DNA of 64,000 nucleotides, taken from Marinobacter maroccanus (lineage in GTDB: Bacteria > Pseudomonadota > Gammaproteobacteria > Pseudomonadales > Oleiphilaceae). The stretch covers positions 248,001 through 312,000 of the forward strand of contig NZ_PSSX01000002.1 of the NCBI RefSeq assembly GCF_002933275.1, in the 5' to 3' direction. Below the pieces are notes generated by a model, which saw nothing but the letters and a program-made list of their open reading frames with translations, made no database searches and was not told where the DNA came from. Of this stretch, positions 46,638-54,874 are shown piece after piece. Numbering within the stretch: position 1 is the stretch's first letter; every line of letters begins with the position of its first letter. Both the position numbers and the translations under genes were made by a program.

Positions 46638-47603
46638 TCAGCTCAATCCCTGCAAGAAAGCCAGGGCCCGACGCTCTGACCAGTAAAAGCCATCTTTCGC
46701 ATGCTCGACAAACCCCACATGGCCGCCCCAGCGAGGGGCTTCCAGGCGCACATGTGCACCAAGCTGCCGCCGGGACTCCGGAAAGCACTGCGGCGACAGG
46801 AACGGATCATCGGCGGCATTCACCATCAGCGCCGGTACCCTGATGTCTCGCATCCGCCCAAGCGCCGAACACTGGGCCCAGTAATCCCGGGCATCGCGAA
46901 AGCCATGCAGAGGCGCCGTGTAACGATCATCAAATTCGTGAAAGCTGCGGATGGCATCAAACCCCGAAACATCTATGAGATCCGGAAACTTTTCCGCCTT
47001 TTCCTGCATTTTCACCTTCAGATCCCGAAGAAAGCGCTGCATATAGATTTTTCGGCTGGGCAAAGCCAGCATATCGGCGCTACCGGCCAGATCACAGGGA
47101 ACCGAATAGGCAACGGCACCGCAGATCCGGCTATCCACCCGCTCTCCCTGCTCCCCCAAATAAAGCAGCGTCAGGTTGCCCCCCACACTGAACCCCGACA
47201 GAAACAAAGTGTCGTAGGTGCCGGCCAGACCATGATCGATCACCAGGCTGAGGTCTCCGGTGGCGCCACTGTGGTAAAACCTTGGCTGTCGGTTCATCAC
47301 ACCGCCGCAGGAGCGGAAGTTCCACGCCAGAACGTCCCAGCCCTCCCGTAACAGCGCCCGGGTGAGGCCCAGCACGTAAGGCCGTCGGCTGTGACCTTCG
47401 AGACCGTGAGACACGATGGCCAGGCGGTCACTGCCCTGCCGGTACCAGTCCAGATGCAGTTCGTCGTCATCCGGTGTGGCAATCACTTCGGGTTCCGGAT
47501 CCATCATCGGGACTTTGCGAAACAGCGTGGGCCAGACAGACTGAACGTGGCCATTGCGCAACCAGGGCGGTGGACGGTAGTGAAGGGTCCTGCTTTCGTA
47601 CAA
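46638..47603 (-). CDS. YheT-family alpha/beta hydrolase
   Basis: A 321-residue alpha/beta hydrolase. It opens R-P-P-P-W-L-R-N-G-H-V-Q-S-V-W-P-T-L-F-R-K, the family hallmark, then S-H-G-L-E-G-H-S and the nucleophile elbow G-F-S-V-G-G-N; A-D-D-P-F carries the acid and W-G-G-H-V-G-F the His. A TTG at 47603 is the start with AAAGG 7 nt upstream. Its 5' end lies inside the upstream region of the tRNA-Asn on the other strand. The substrate is unknown; it may be an esterase. Confidence 0.87.
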   Translation of the reverse strand: MYESRTLHYRPPPWLRNGHVQSVWPTLFRKVPMMDPEPEVIATPDDDELHLDWYRQGSDRLAIVSHGLEGHSRRPYVLGLTRALLREGWDVLAWNFRSCGGVMNRQPRFYHSGATGDLSLVIDHGLAGTYDTLFLSGFSVGGNLTLLYLGEQGERVDSRICGAVAYSVPCDLAGSADMLALPSRKIYMQRFLRDLKVKMQEKAEKFPDLIDVSGFDAIRSFHEFDDRYTAPLHGFRDARDYWAQCSALGRMRDIRVPALMVNAADDPFLSPQCFPESRRQLGAHVRLEAPRWGGHVGFVEHAKDGFYWSERRALAFLQGLS

Positions 47604-47627
47604 TTTTTAGCCTTTCATATCAGGGGG

Positions 47628-47656
47628 TTGACCCCGTAAATCAAAGCGCTTAATAT
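47628..47656 (+). promoter_or_regulatory. Promoter of the first tRNA-Asn
   Basis: TTGACC (47628-47633) and TAATAT (47651-47656) with a 17-bp spacer. The bases after the -10 (GCGCGCC) form a GC-rich discriminator as in stringently controlled stable-RNA promoters. The second tRNA-Asn has the same arrangement. Confidence 0.8.
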
Positions 47657-47675
47657 GCGCGCCACTTGATGCTGT

Positions 47676-47751
47676 TCCCCGATAGCTCAGTTGGTAGAGC
47701 AACGGACTGTTAATCCGTTTGTCGCTGGTTCGAGCCCAGCTCGGGGAGCCA
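47676..47751 (+). tRNA. tRNA-Asn (GTT)
   Basis: 76 nt. Acceptor arms TCCCCGA and TCGGGGA, discriminator G and encoded CCA; D-arm with AGCTCAGTTGGTAGAGC; anticodon stem ACGGA/TCCGT with loop CTGTTAA, anticodon GTT at 47709-47711; T-arm CTGGTTCGAGCCCAG. Identical over its length to the copy at 62421. Confidence 0.98.
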
Positions 47752-47760
47752 CTTATTCCG

Positions 47761-47796
47761 AAATGCCGCTGTTTCAACTGAATCAGCGGCATTTTT
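47761..47796 (+). terminator. tRNA-Asn terminator (first copy)
   Basis: AAATGCCGCTG (47761-47771) pairs with CAGCGGCATTT (47784-47794), loop 12 nt, ending in five T's. It lies 9 bp behind the tRNA and may also serve the convergent aminopeptidase gene. Confidence 0.85.
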
Positions 47797-47807
47797 CGTT
47801 TCCGACC

Positions 47808-49097
47808 TCAGAAAATCTGCTCGCGCTGCATGAATTCGGTCAGCACGCGGAACAGCGTGAAACCATCCTCTGTACCAATCAGCTCCCGAATGGAATGCAT
47901 CCCGAACTGAGGCACACCAATATCTAGTGTGGTCACGCCAAGATTCCCCGCCGTCAGAGGCCCGATAGTGCTGCCACAGCCCATATCGCTTCGCACCACA
48001 AAGGTCTGATGCGGAAGCCCGAGTTCATCGCTGATGTGACGGTAAACAGCAGCAGAGCGGCTATTGGTCGCGTAGCGCTGATTGTGATTGACTTTGATCA
48101 CCGGGCCCTGATTAAGAATCGGCCCGTGATTCTCATCGTGCTTGTCCATGTAGTTCGGATGAATCCCATGGGCGTTATCCGCCGACACCATCATCGAACG
48201 CGCGATGGCTCGCGCCCTGCCAGCACCGGCCCAGCGGTCCAGAACCGCGGTCAGGAACGGCCCCTGGGCGCCCTCGGCCGACATACTGCCAACTTCTTCA
48301 TGATCGTTACAGACCAACAGCGCGGCCTCGTCACCGGAAGCCTTCAACAACGATTGCAAGCCAACGTAACAACTCAGCAGGTTATCCAGGCGCGCCGAGG
48401 CAATGAAATCATCGCGCAAACCGACGAACGAAGCTTCTCGGGCATCGTAGAAGCTCAGTTCATAACCCAGAACCTTGCGGGCACTAATCCCGGATTCGGC
48501 TTTGATCTGTTGTGAGAGCAGGTCAACAAAACTGGTAGTATCGCTTTCCGGAACCTGCATCAGAACCGGAGGCAGATCCGTCTGGGGGTTGACCGTCCGA
48601 TTGCTGTTGGCTTCGCGGTCCAGATGAATGGCCAGGCTGGGAATAAACGCGATTGGCTTGCGAAAATCCACCAGGGTATCCCGTACCTTGCCGTCCTCGT
48701 CCAGCACGGTAACCCGGCCGGCCAGGGAAAGATCCCGATCAAACCAGGGGTTAAGCAGAACACCGCCGTAAACCTCGACACCCAGTTGGAAAAACCCCTT
48801 ACGACGCAGCTCCGGGTTCGGCTTGACCTTCAGGCAGGGGCTGTCGGTATGGGCACCCACCATACGGATGCCGGAGGTGGTGACATCTTTGCTGCCGGTG
48901 CGGAAGGCTACGATTGAGGAGCCGTTGCGAACCACGTAGTAGCCCTGGTTGCTGGCCAGTGACCAATCTTCCCGCTCGTCCAGCTCCTGAAATCCGGCCG
49001 CACTGAGCCGTTGCTTCATGGTGTCGACCGCATGCCAGGGCGTGGGGGAGGTATTCAGAAACTTCAATAAATCTTTGTTAAATTCAGCGTGTTCCAT
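47808..49097 (-). CDS. apeB: M18 family aminopeptidase
   Basis: A 429-residue M18 metallo-aminopeptidase. Zn-site motifs: [10 protein letters not shown] (His, near residue 81), N-D-H-E-E-V-G-S (Asp and Glu pair) and [10 protein letters not shown] near the end. The start [24 protein letters not shown] is standard for the family, as is the length. It removes acidic or other N-terminal residues from peptides in the cytoplasm. It is a single gene converging on the tRNA terminator. Confidence 0.93.
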   Translation of the reverse strand: MEHAEFNKDLLKFLNTSPTPWHAVDTMKQRLSAAGFQELDEREDWSLASNQGYYVVRNGSSIVAFRTGSKDVTTSGIRMVGAHTDSPCLKVKPNPELRRKGFFQLGVEVYGGVLLNPWFDRDLSLAGRVTVLDEDGKVRDTLVDFRKPIAFIPSLAIHLDREANSNRTVNPQTDLPPVLMQVPESDTTSFVDLLSQQIKAESGISARKVLGYELSFYDAREASFVGLRDDFIASARLDNLLSCYVGLQSLLKASGDEAALLVCNDHEEVGSMSAEGAQGPFLTAVLDRWAGAGRARAIARSMMVSADNAHGIHPNYMDKHDENHGPILNQGPVIKVNHNQRYATNSRSAAVYRHISDELGLPHQTFVVRSDMGCGSTIGPLTAGNLGVTTLDIGVPQFGMHSIRELIGTEDGFTLFRVLTEFMQREQIF

Positions 49098-49218
49098 GAT
49101 GTCCCTGATTAAAAGATAATTGCTTCAACAGTATGGCATGAAGCCGTAAAGCCTCATACTGGGTCAACGGACATTCCCTATAACCGGGTCACAAATCAAC
49201 CACCACCGGGAGCCCAAC

Positions 49219-49704
49219 GTGCCTGCACCGAGATTTCTCGACATTGAATATTGCCAGACCGATGACGCCCTGTTCCCAACCGCCATGGCCTGGTCGCTGG
49301 AAGACGGGCGAATGAAAACCGTGGTGATCGCCCCTTCCGATGACTGGCTCCCGGAGGACGGTGATCTGGGCGATATCGACCTTCTCTATCTTGAAGAACA
49401 GGGCGTGCCCCTCATCGAACTGGCCCGGGAACTGCACCAGGACCTGCCAGACCAGACCGTTTTCGTGGACGGCCTCGATCCGGACGAGATTCTGGTGGAC
49501 CTGATCTTCACTGCCGTGGCGCAGGAGGCCCCATTCGAAATCGCTCCCATCAGTGAGCTGATTACCGGCCTGGACAGCGAAACCCTGGAAGATCGTCGGC
49601 GCCAGCTCCTGTTCGAGGAAAGCCTGGAACCTCAACTGCCTGAAAACGGCGTCTACGCCCTGCTGCTGATGGCCCGGGAAGAAGGCCTGTTCGACGAGGA
49701 CTGA
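49219..49704 (+). CDS. Hypothetical acidic protein, possibly degenerate 3'-5' exonuclease fold
   Basis: A 161-residue very acidic protein that I do not recognise. The start F-L-D-I-E-Y (residues 6-11) is like the Exo I motif D-x-E of DnaQ/RNase T-type exonucleases, and V-F-V-D-G-L-D-P-D-E-I-L-V-D resembles Exo II. In the place expected for Exo III (H/Y-x-A-L-x-D-A) there is Y-A-L-L-L-M-A, lacking Asp. So it may be an inactive or divergent exonuclease fold; this is inference. The GTG start has GGGAG 5 nt upstream. It is followed 107 bp later by the barrel protein. Confidence 0.65.
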   Translation: MPAPRFLDIEYCQTDDALFPTAMAWSLEDGRMKTVVIAPSDDWLPEDGDLGDIDLLYLEEQGVPLIELARELHQDLPDQTVFVDGLDPDEILVDLIFTAVAQEAPFEIAPISELITGLDSETLEDRRRQLLFEESLEPQLPENGVYALLLMAREEGLFDED

Positions 49705-49811
49705 GCAACAGACAGTACTGGCAAGGGGAAGTGTGACACGGGTCGACGTAACAAACGGTTACACGAGGCAGAATCAGCCCGTATTCGCCCACGTCAGGAA
49801 GCCCGATAACA

Positions 49812-50420
49812 ATGAACAAGGTTGTGCGAACGCCCCTCATCTGCCCGCTTGTCCCTGCCCTGTTTCTCGCGTCCCAGGTCGCTTTGGCCCAGGAGACCCC
49901 GAGGGCGGACAAACACTACATCGGTCTGCTGGCAACCACCTACAATCACCGCACCATCGGTGAAAACACCAAGGAAACCGCCTGGGGCACTGGCGGGACA
50001 TTGGTGGTAGGTGGCCATATTACCGATCTGTTCCACGCCGAGCTGCGGGCCGGTGGTGGCTTCAAAGACGCCGAGGTCCCGAACAGCGACCTCACCCTGA
50101 GTGTGGACTACTACGCCAGCTGGTACATGGGCCTGCACTATGCCATCACCGACTACGCCAACCTTTACGGCCAGTTCGGCTTTTCCTACATCCACGGTGA
50201 AGGCGAGATCAGCGATCCTGCCAATGACCGCAACAACCCTTACCTTGATCTCGACGGCGAATTTCCCGACAGCGGCTTCAGCATCAGCTGGATTGCCGGT
50301 CTCGACTTTGAAGTGATGGACGACACCTTCCTGGTGTTCGAGGGCGGAAAGCTGTTCGAAGACACCGGAACGGATGTGAACACCTTCCAGTTCTCCGGCG
50401 GCGTGCGCTACGAATTCTAA
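49812..50420 (+). CDS. Outer-membrane beta-barrel protein
   Basis: A 202-residue protein with a signal peptide (PLVPALFLASQVALAQE) and a mature part of alternating amphipathic strands: H-Y-I-G-L-L-A-T-T-Y, G-T-G-G-T-L-V-V-G-G-H-I, S-V-D-Y-Y-A-S-W-Y-M-G-L-H-Y and the last strand F-S-G-G-V-R-Y-E-F with terminal Phe. It fits a small eight-stranded barrel of the OmpA-like/porin-family surface protein type found near outer-membrane porins. Function is unknown, perhaps adhesion or sensing of the envelope. The 3' side carries palindromic repeats. Confidence 0.82.
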   Translation: MNKVVRTPLICPLVPALFLASQVALAQETPRADKHYIGLLATTYNHRTIGENTKETAWGTGGTLVVGGHITDLFHAELRAGGGFKDAEVPNSDLTLSVDYYASWYMGLHYAITDYANLYGQFGFSYIHGEGEISDPANDRNNPYLDLDGEFPDSGFSISWIAGLDFEVMDDTFLVFEGGKLFEDTGTDVNTFQFSGGVRYEF

Positions 50421-50423
50421 AAT

Positions 50424-50453
50424 GTAGGTCGGATTAGCGAAGCGTAATCCGAC
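50424..50453. repeat. REP-like palindrome, copy 4 (cluster 2)
   Basis: GTAGGTCGGATTA-GCGAAGCG-TAATCCGAC, 3 bp after the barrel-protein stop. Confidence 0.85.
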
Positions 50454-50465
50454 AAAAGTCAGAAC

Positions 50466-50495
50466 GTAGGTCGGATTAGCGCAGCGTAATCCGAC
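50466..50495. repeat. REP-like palindrome, copy 5 (cluster 2)
   Basis: GTAGGTCGGATTA-GCGCAGCG-TAATCCGAC, the same orientation as copy 4. Confidence 0.85.
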
Positions 50496-50523
50496 ATCCG
50501 ACCAGAGCCAGCCTTGAGGATTT

Positions 50524-50553
50524 GTCGGATTACGCTGCGCTAATCCGACCTAC
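50524..50553. repeat. REP-like palindrome, copy 6 (cluster 2, inverted)
   Basis: The inverse of copy 5: GTCGGATTA-CGCTGCGC-TAATCCGACCTAC. Copies 5 and 6 can form a long cruciform between the convergent barrel and rlmL gene ends. Confidence 0.85.
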
Positions 50554-50567
50554 TAGTTAGATACCCG

Positions 50568-52742
50568 TTACGCCTTGTGGCGAATGTGCCAGCACCGGTG
50601 AATCCGGGCGTTGCGCTGAAAATCCTTGTCCAGGGTATCCCGGGTAACTTCGGCAACCTCGAACTCATTCTCCAGCGCTTCGTCCAGCTTAAAACGTCGG
50701 AAATTATTGGAAAAAATCAGCAACCCGTCGGAACTCAACCGGGCCATGGCCTGCCTGACCAGCGTCGAATGATCCTTCTGGATATCCAGAACGCCAGCCA
50801 TACGGGCAGAGTTGGAAAAGGTCGGAGGATCCATGAAGATCAGATCAAACCGTTGGTCTGCCGTTTTCCGATCCGCCAGCCAGGCCAGACAGTCCGCCTG
50901 CTCCACCCGATGCTTCTTCGGATCGGCGCCGTTCAGGGCCAGGTTTTCCTCGGCCCAGCCAACATAGGTCTTTGACATATCCAGGCTCAGAGACCGGCTG
51001 GCGCCGCCAACCACGGCATGCACAGTAGCCGCGCCGGTATAGCAGAAAAGGTTCAGAAACCGCTGGTTTGCAGCGTGTTGCTGAATCCAGTGCCGCACTG
51101 GCCGATGATCGAGAAACAGACCTGTGTCCAGGTAATCCTTCAGGTTCACCTTCAGCATGCAGCCATGCTCGTGGACCTTGAAAAACTCGCCACTGGCCGC
51201 CTGCTTTTCATACTGGCTGGTACCCGTCTGGCGTTGGCGCTGCTTGCACACCATATCTTCCCGCTCCACACCCAATGCTTCGGGAATGATCGCAAGAGCT
51301 TCGGCCAGACGTTCACGGGCGGAGCGCTCGTCCACCGATTTCGGGGCGGCATACTCCTGCACGTGAACCCGCCCCTCATAGATATCGATCGCCAGGGCAA
51401 ACTCCGGCATGTCGGCATCGTAAAGACGGTAGCAACCAATGCCCTGCTTTCTTGCCCACTGGCCAATGGTCTTCATATTTTTCCTGAGGCGGTTGCGGAG
51501 CATGGCCGCGCGCTCCTCGTTGGCAATGCGAGGGGTAACCTCACCGGGAATATCGGGCGCCCGCGGTGTCATGGCGCTGACGTCATTGATCTCAAACAGC
51601 AGCAACTGAGCGGGCAGCTTGCCGTTGAAAAGTCGATATTGCTTGTAGCTCCGCAAACCGATGGATTTACCGAATTCCGGGGCGCCGGTAAATACGCCAA
51701 GGCGCCAGCCCGGAACCGTGCGTTTCACTGCATCACCCAGGGCCTGATACAGGGCGCCCAGCTCCCGGCGCTCACTCAACCGCTCGCCGTAAGGCGGATT
51801 GGTCAGTACCAGCCCCTGATCGGACCAGTCGCCCTCAAGTTCCAGGGCGTCGACCGCCCGCGCTTCAACGTGGACAACACTCTCCAGCCCCGCTCTCTGA
51901 ATGTTTTTCCAGGCCGTCGCGATGACCCGGCTGTCCTGATCGAAACCCGCCAGCCTGGGGATTCGTCCCTGCTTGCCCTCATGGGCGCGGCGCTCCGCTT
52001 CCTGGCGCAGGGATAACCAGAGTTCCGGCTGATGGCCGGGCCATTTCTCGAAGCCGAACCGTTCCTGCTTGCGGCCGGGCGCCATGTCCAGCGCCATCAT
52101 GGCGGCTTCAATAACCAGAGTGCCGGACCCACACATCGGGTCCACGAAATCGCCGCCGGCCGCGGCAATCTCGGGCCAGCCCGCACGCATCAACAATGCT
52201 GCGGCCAGGTTTTCTTTCAGTGGTGCTATACCCTTGTCCGTGCGGTAGCCGCGCATGTGCAGGCTATGACCACTGAGATCGATGCCCAGTGACAGACGCC
52301 CCCGATTCAGGCGGGCGGAAACAATGACATCCGGGTTCTTGGCATCTACTGAAGGGCGCGGGCCGCCGTTGGCCTGGAACCTATCCACAATGCCGTCCTT
52401 TACCCGTTGCGCACCGTATTGAGTATTCCGGATTGCCTCGTTCTGACCGAGAAAGGTCACCCGGAAGCTGCCATGTACCGGAATATGCTGCTGCCAGTCC
52501 ATGTGCACAACGCCGTCATAGAGTTGATCGCCACTATTGGCATCCACTTCATCAATATGGAGGATCACCCGGTTGGCCAGGCGCGACCACAGGCAAGCGC
52601 GGTAGCCACCCTCCAGAGGTCCCTCCACCCAGACTCCCGCCGGCGCGTTGCGCACCGTGTCCAGCCCAAAGGTGCTGAGCTCGTCCGCCAGAAGGTATTC
52701 CACTCCCTTCGGGCAGGTTACGAAAAATACAGATTTGGACAA
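50568..52742 (-). CDS. rlmL: Bifunctional 23S rRNA methyltransferase RlmKL
   Basis: A roughly 724-residue two-domain enzyme that methylates m2G2445 (RlmL half) and m7G2069 (RlmK half) of 23S rRNA with S-adenosylmethionine. It opens with a THUMP domain (F-V-T-C-P-K-G-V-E-Y-L-L-A), followed by the L-half catalytic motif V-L-T-N-P-P-Y-G-E-R-L and the K-half motif F-M-D-P-P-T-F-S-N-S near residue 640. A TTG at 52742 is chosen because AGGAG is 6 nt upstream, giving M-S-K-S-V-F-F-V; an ATG at 52760 would add six residues without a ribosome site. It ends 15 bp from a palindrome cluster. Confidence 0.92.
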   Translation of the reverse strand: MSKSVFFVTCPKGVEYLLADELSTFGLDTVRNAPAGVWVEGPLEGGYRACLWSRLANRVILHIDEVDANSGDQLYDGVVHMDWQQHIPVHGSFRVTFLGQNEAIRNTQYGAQRVKDGIVDRFQANGGPRPSVDAKNPDVIVSARLNRGRLSLGIDLSGHSLHMRGYRTDKGIAPLKENLAAALLMRAGWPEIAAAGGDFVDPMCGSGTLVIEAAMMALDMAPGRKQERFGFEKWPGHQPELWLSLRQEAERRAHEGKQGRIPRLAGFDQDSRVIATAWKNIQRAGLESVVHVEARAVDALELEGDWSDQGLVLTNPPYGERLSERRELGALYQALGDAVKRTVPGWRLGVFTGAPEFGKSIGLRSYKQYRLFNGKLPAQLLLFEINDVSAMTPRAPDIPGEVTPRIANEERAAMLRNRLRKNMKTIGQWARKQGIGCYRLYDADMPEFALAIDIYEGRVHVQEYAAPKSVDERSARERLAEALAIIPEALGVEREDMVCKQRQRQTGTSQYEKQAASGEFFKVHEHGCMLKVNLKDYLDTGLFLDHRPVRHWIQQHAANQRFLNLFCYTGAATVHAVVGGASRSLSLDMSKTYVGWAEENLALNGADPKKHRVEQADCLAWLADRKTADQRFDLIFMDPPTFSNSARMAGVLDIQKDHSTLVRQAMARLSSDGLLIFSNNFRRFKLDEALENEFEVAEVTRDTLDKDFQRNARIHRCWHIRHKA

Positions 52743-53060
52743 GTTCAACTCCTGGTACATCGACGGCTATTGGTAAGTTTCCGGAATACAGCCTGTTCCG
52801 AAATTGGCAGCAATTCTTTAGTTCACATAACTATAAAAAAAGCGTCACATAGATGAAATAATTAGTGTACATCTGCGCAAGGTTCGACTTACCTTGTAAG
52901 TGACGCGTCGTTCTGGAAGGTAATAAACCTTCCGTTAACAGGATCCTGACTGCTCTGGCTTGAGCTGACAATAGTGGGTTATCCCGGAGCGGGTAACACT
53001 TGTCGTAGCCACTGCAGAAGTGTACACGCTTGTTCTGTTAATCCATCAGTGAGGAACGGC
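52743..53060. promoter_or_regulatory. Divergent upstream region of rlmL and rmf
   Basis: About 318 bases with no gene. It includes AT-rich stretches (TTCTTTAGTTCACATAACTATAAAAAAAG near 52815) and a hairpin GGAAGGT-AATAA-ACCTTCC (52915-52933). A second short repeat AAGGT...ACCTT occurs at 52879-52895. It presumably carries the promoters of both genes; the rmf promoter may be stationary-phase specific, but no clear -10 can be named. Confidence 0.5.
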
Positions 53061-53273
53061 ATGAAAAGACAGAAAAGAGACATGTACGCTCGTGCATTCA
53101 AGCGGGGTTATCTCGCTGGCGTGTCCGGTAAATCCAAAGACAGCTGCCCGATTGAACAGGCGGAAGTTCGCCAGGAATGGCTGAACGGGTGGCGAGAAGG
53201 CCGCACAGATCAATGGGAGGGCATGACCGGCGTATCCGGCATCCACAAACTGGCTAACGTTACGACGGCGTGA
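53061..53273 (+). CDS. rmf: Ribosome modulation factor Rmf
   Basis: A 70-residue protein that binds 70S ribosomes in stationary phase and drives dimerisation to 100S. It starts M-K-R-Q-K-R-D-M-Y-A-R-A-F-K-R-G-Y, has A-G-V-S-G-K-S-K-D-S-C-P and W-L-N-G-W-R-E-G, the full Rmf pattern, and is longer than E. coli Rmf (55) by a C-terminal tail. GAGGAAC precedes the ATG. The pyrD gene lies on the other strand just beyond. Confidence 0.95.
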   Translation: MKRQKRDMYARAFKRGYLAGVSGKSKDSCPIEQAEVRQEWLNGWREGRTDQWEGMTGVSGIHKLANVTTA

Positions 53274-53345
53274 CGCCTGAACTAACCCCGAATCTTAATC
53301 TGATCTTTTTCTACACAATTTGACGCAGTACTCAGAGCAACCCAA

Positions 53346-53421
53346 ATGGGGCCTCCCGCCCCATACCATGCGATGAAGCGCCACGGGGTTCATTCCCCGC
53401 TCGGGCCCGCTAAGCGGGCCC
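53346..53421. terminator. Tandem GC hairpins between convergent rmf and pyrD
   Basis: ATGGGGC-CTCCC-GCCCCAT (53346-53364) and GGGCCCGC-TAA-GCGGGCCC (53403-53421), both perfect stems (7 and 8 bp). Neither is followed by a strong T-run, but their position between convergent genes suggests bidirectional termination. Confidence 0.5.
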
Positions 53422-53445
53422 ACCTTCGTTCTGGGGCAAAGGAAA

Positions 53446-54465
53446 TCACTTTACCTGCCGGATCGCCTCAACCGCTTCTTTTATCAGCTGGGGCCCGCGG
53501 TATATAAAACCGGTGTAGATCTGGACAAGTTTGGCACCGGCCCGGACTTTCTCTGCCGCACTCTCGCCATCAATAATGCCACCGACACCAATAATCGGTA
53601 ATGACTCCCCCAGCTCGGCGTAAAGCCCTTTTATAACCCTGAGAGACGCTTCCCGAACCGGCGCCCCACTGAGACCGCCGGCTTCATCGGCATGGGCATG
53701 CCCCGCCACCGCATCACGGCTGATCGTTGTATTGGTGGCAATGACGCCATCCAGCCCAGTCTCGCGCAGCGCAGATGCCACAAAGCGGATACCGTCATCG
53801 TCCATGTCCGGAGCGATCTTCACGGCCACTGGCACGTAGCGACCAAACTGTTTTTCACACTTGAGCTGTTCATCCTTGATCGCTTCAAGCAGACCCTTCA
53901 GGGAATCACCGAACTGCAGATCCCGGAGCCCCGGCGTGTTGGGCGAGGACACATTGACCGTGATGTAGTCGGCCCGGTCGTAAACCGCCGATATCCCCTT
54001 CCGGTAATCCGACTCAGACTGGTCGTTGGGGGTATCCTTGTTCTTTCCCACATTGATTCCGAGCACACCTCTGTAGCGACGCTTATCCACGCGCGCCAGC
54101 AGGTGGTACAGGCCTTCATTATTGAACCCCATGCGGTTGATGATGGCCTGGTGTTCCGGCAACCGAAACATTCGCGGCTTGGGGTTGCCGGGCTGCGCCA
54201 GGGGCGTGACCGTACCCACTTCGATAAACCCGAAGCCCAGAGCACCCAGCGCATCGAGGTGATCCGCATTCTTGTCGAGGCCTGCCGCAAGGCCTACGGG
54301 GTTCGGAAAATCCAGCCCCATAACATTCACTGGCAATGAATCTATTTTAGGCGAAAAAGCGCTCAAAACACCCAGTCGGTGCGCAAGATCCAGACCATTC
54401 AATGCAACATTGTGAGCCTGCTCCGGCGGTAGGCGGAAAAGCAGGTTGCGGATAGCGCCGTACAT
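53446..54465 (-). CDS. pyrD: Dihydroorotate dehydrogenase (quinone), class 2
   Basis: A 339-residue membrane-associated flavoenzyme oxidising dihydroorotate to orotate with quinone, in pyrimidine synthesis. It has the class 2 N-terminal helix (Y-G-A-I-R-N-L-L-F-R-L-P-P-E-Q-A-H), F-P-N-P-V-G-L-A-A-G-L-D-K-N and N-R-M-G-F-N-N, the catalytic Ser in T-V-N-V-S-S-P-N-T-P-G-L-R and V-G-G-I at the FMN phosphate. GGGGAG precedes the ATG. The same pathway's pyrF is at the right end of the window. Confidence 0.96.
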   Translation of the reverse strand: MYGAIRNLLFRLPPEQAHNVALNGLDLAHRLGVLSAFSPKIDSLPVNVMGLDFPNPVGLAAGLDKNADHLDALGALGFGFIEVGTVTPLAQPGNPKPRMFRLPEHQAIINRMGFNNEGLYHLLARVDKRRYRGVLGINVGKNKDTPNDQSESDYRKGISAVYDRADYITVNVSSPNTPGLRDLQFGDSLKGLLEAIKDEQLKCEKQFGRYVPVAVKIAPDMDDDGIRFVASALRETGLDGVIATNTTISRDAVAGHAHADEAGGLSGAPVREASLRVIKGLYAELGESLPIIGVGGIIDGESAAEKVRAGAKLVQIYTGFIYRGPQLIKEAVEAIRQVK

Positions 54466-54874
54466 CTGACAAAACTCCCCTTATCCAAGTGGGCGGAGTA
54501 TACCGGAAGTTTTCCACAGCATCCCGGGATAGAACCAAATCAGCTGTAAATGACTGTATCATGGCAGTCTCGTGACCTTTTCCACGGAATCTGTGGATAA
54601 CCCTGTTGAAAATCCCGGGGCAACGGTTGCCATCCCTTGATAACTGCGCCAATCTACAGATTGATCATTTTTTGACCAGTTATTTTTTCCTTTATTTTCA
54701 TTGCCTTATATATTTTTTCCTTGCCTGTCGACAAATACTAAACAAAATGTTACCGAGTCATGGTTCTGCAATGATGTGCATAAATCACTTGAAATTCCGA
54801 CTCCGGGCCGCCCCTGCCAAAGCCCCCGGGAATAACGTTATACTGACACCTGTCTTCTGATCTGGAGTACTTCA
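54466..54874. other. Intergenic region between pyrD and the metal exporter
   Basis: About 409 bases without a convincing gene. It is AT-rich (TTTTTTGACCAGTTATTTTTTCC and TTATATATTTTTTCC around 54665-54720), and includes AATCTACAGATT at 54652-54663, a perfect 12-base palindrome (AATCTA-CAGATT with partial symmetry). It holds the divergent promoters of pyrD and the cation exporter, but I cannot place the -10/-35 boxes confidently. An 84-residue open frame at 54606-54860 is not supported. Confidence 0.4.

Noticed and set aside
47676-47751. tRNA-Asn as a phage or island attachment site
   Set aside because: No integrase, no direct repeat of the tRNA 3' end and no foreign composition. The second full copy is a complete tRNA gene with its own promoter.
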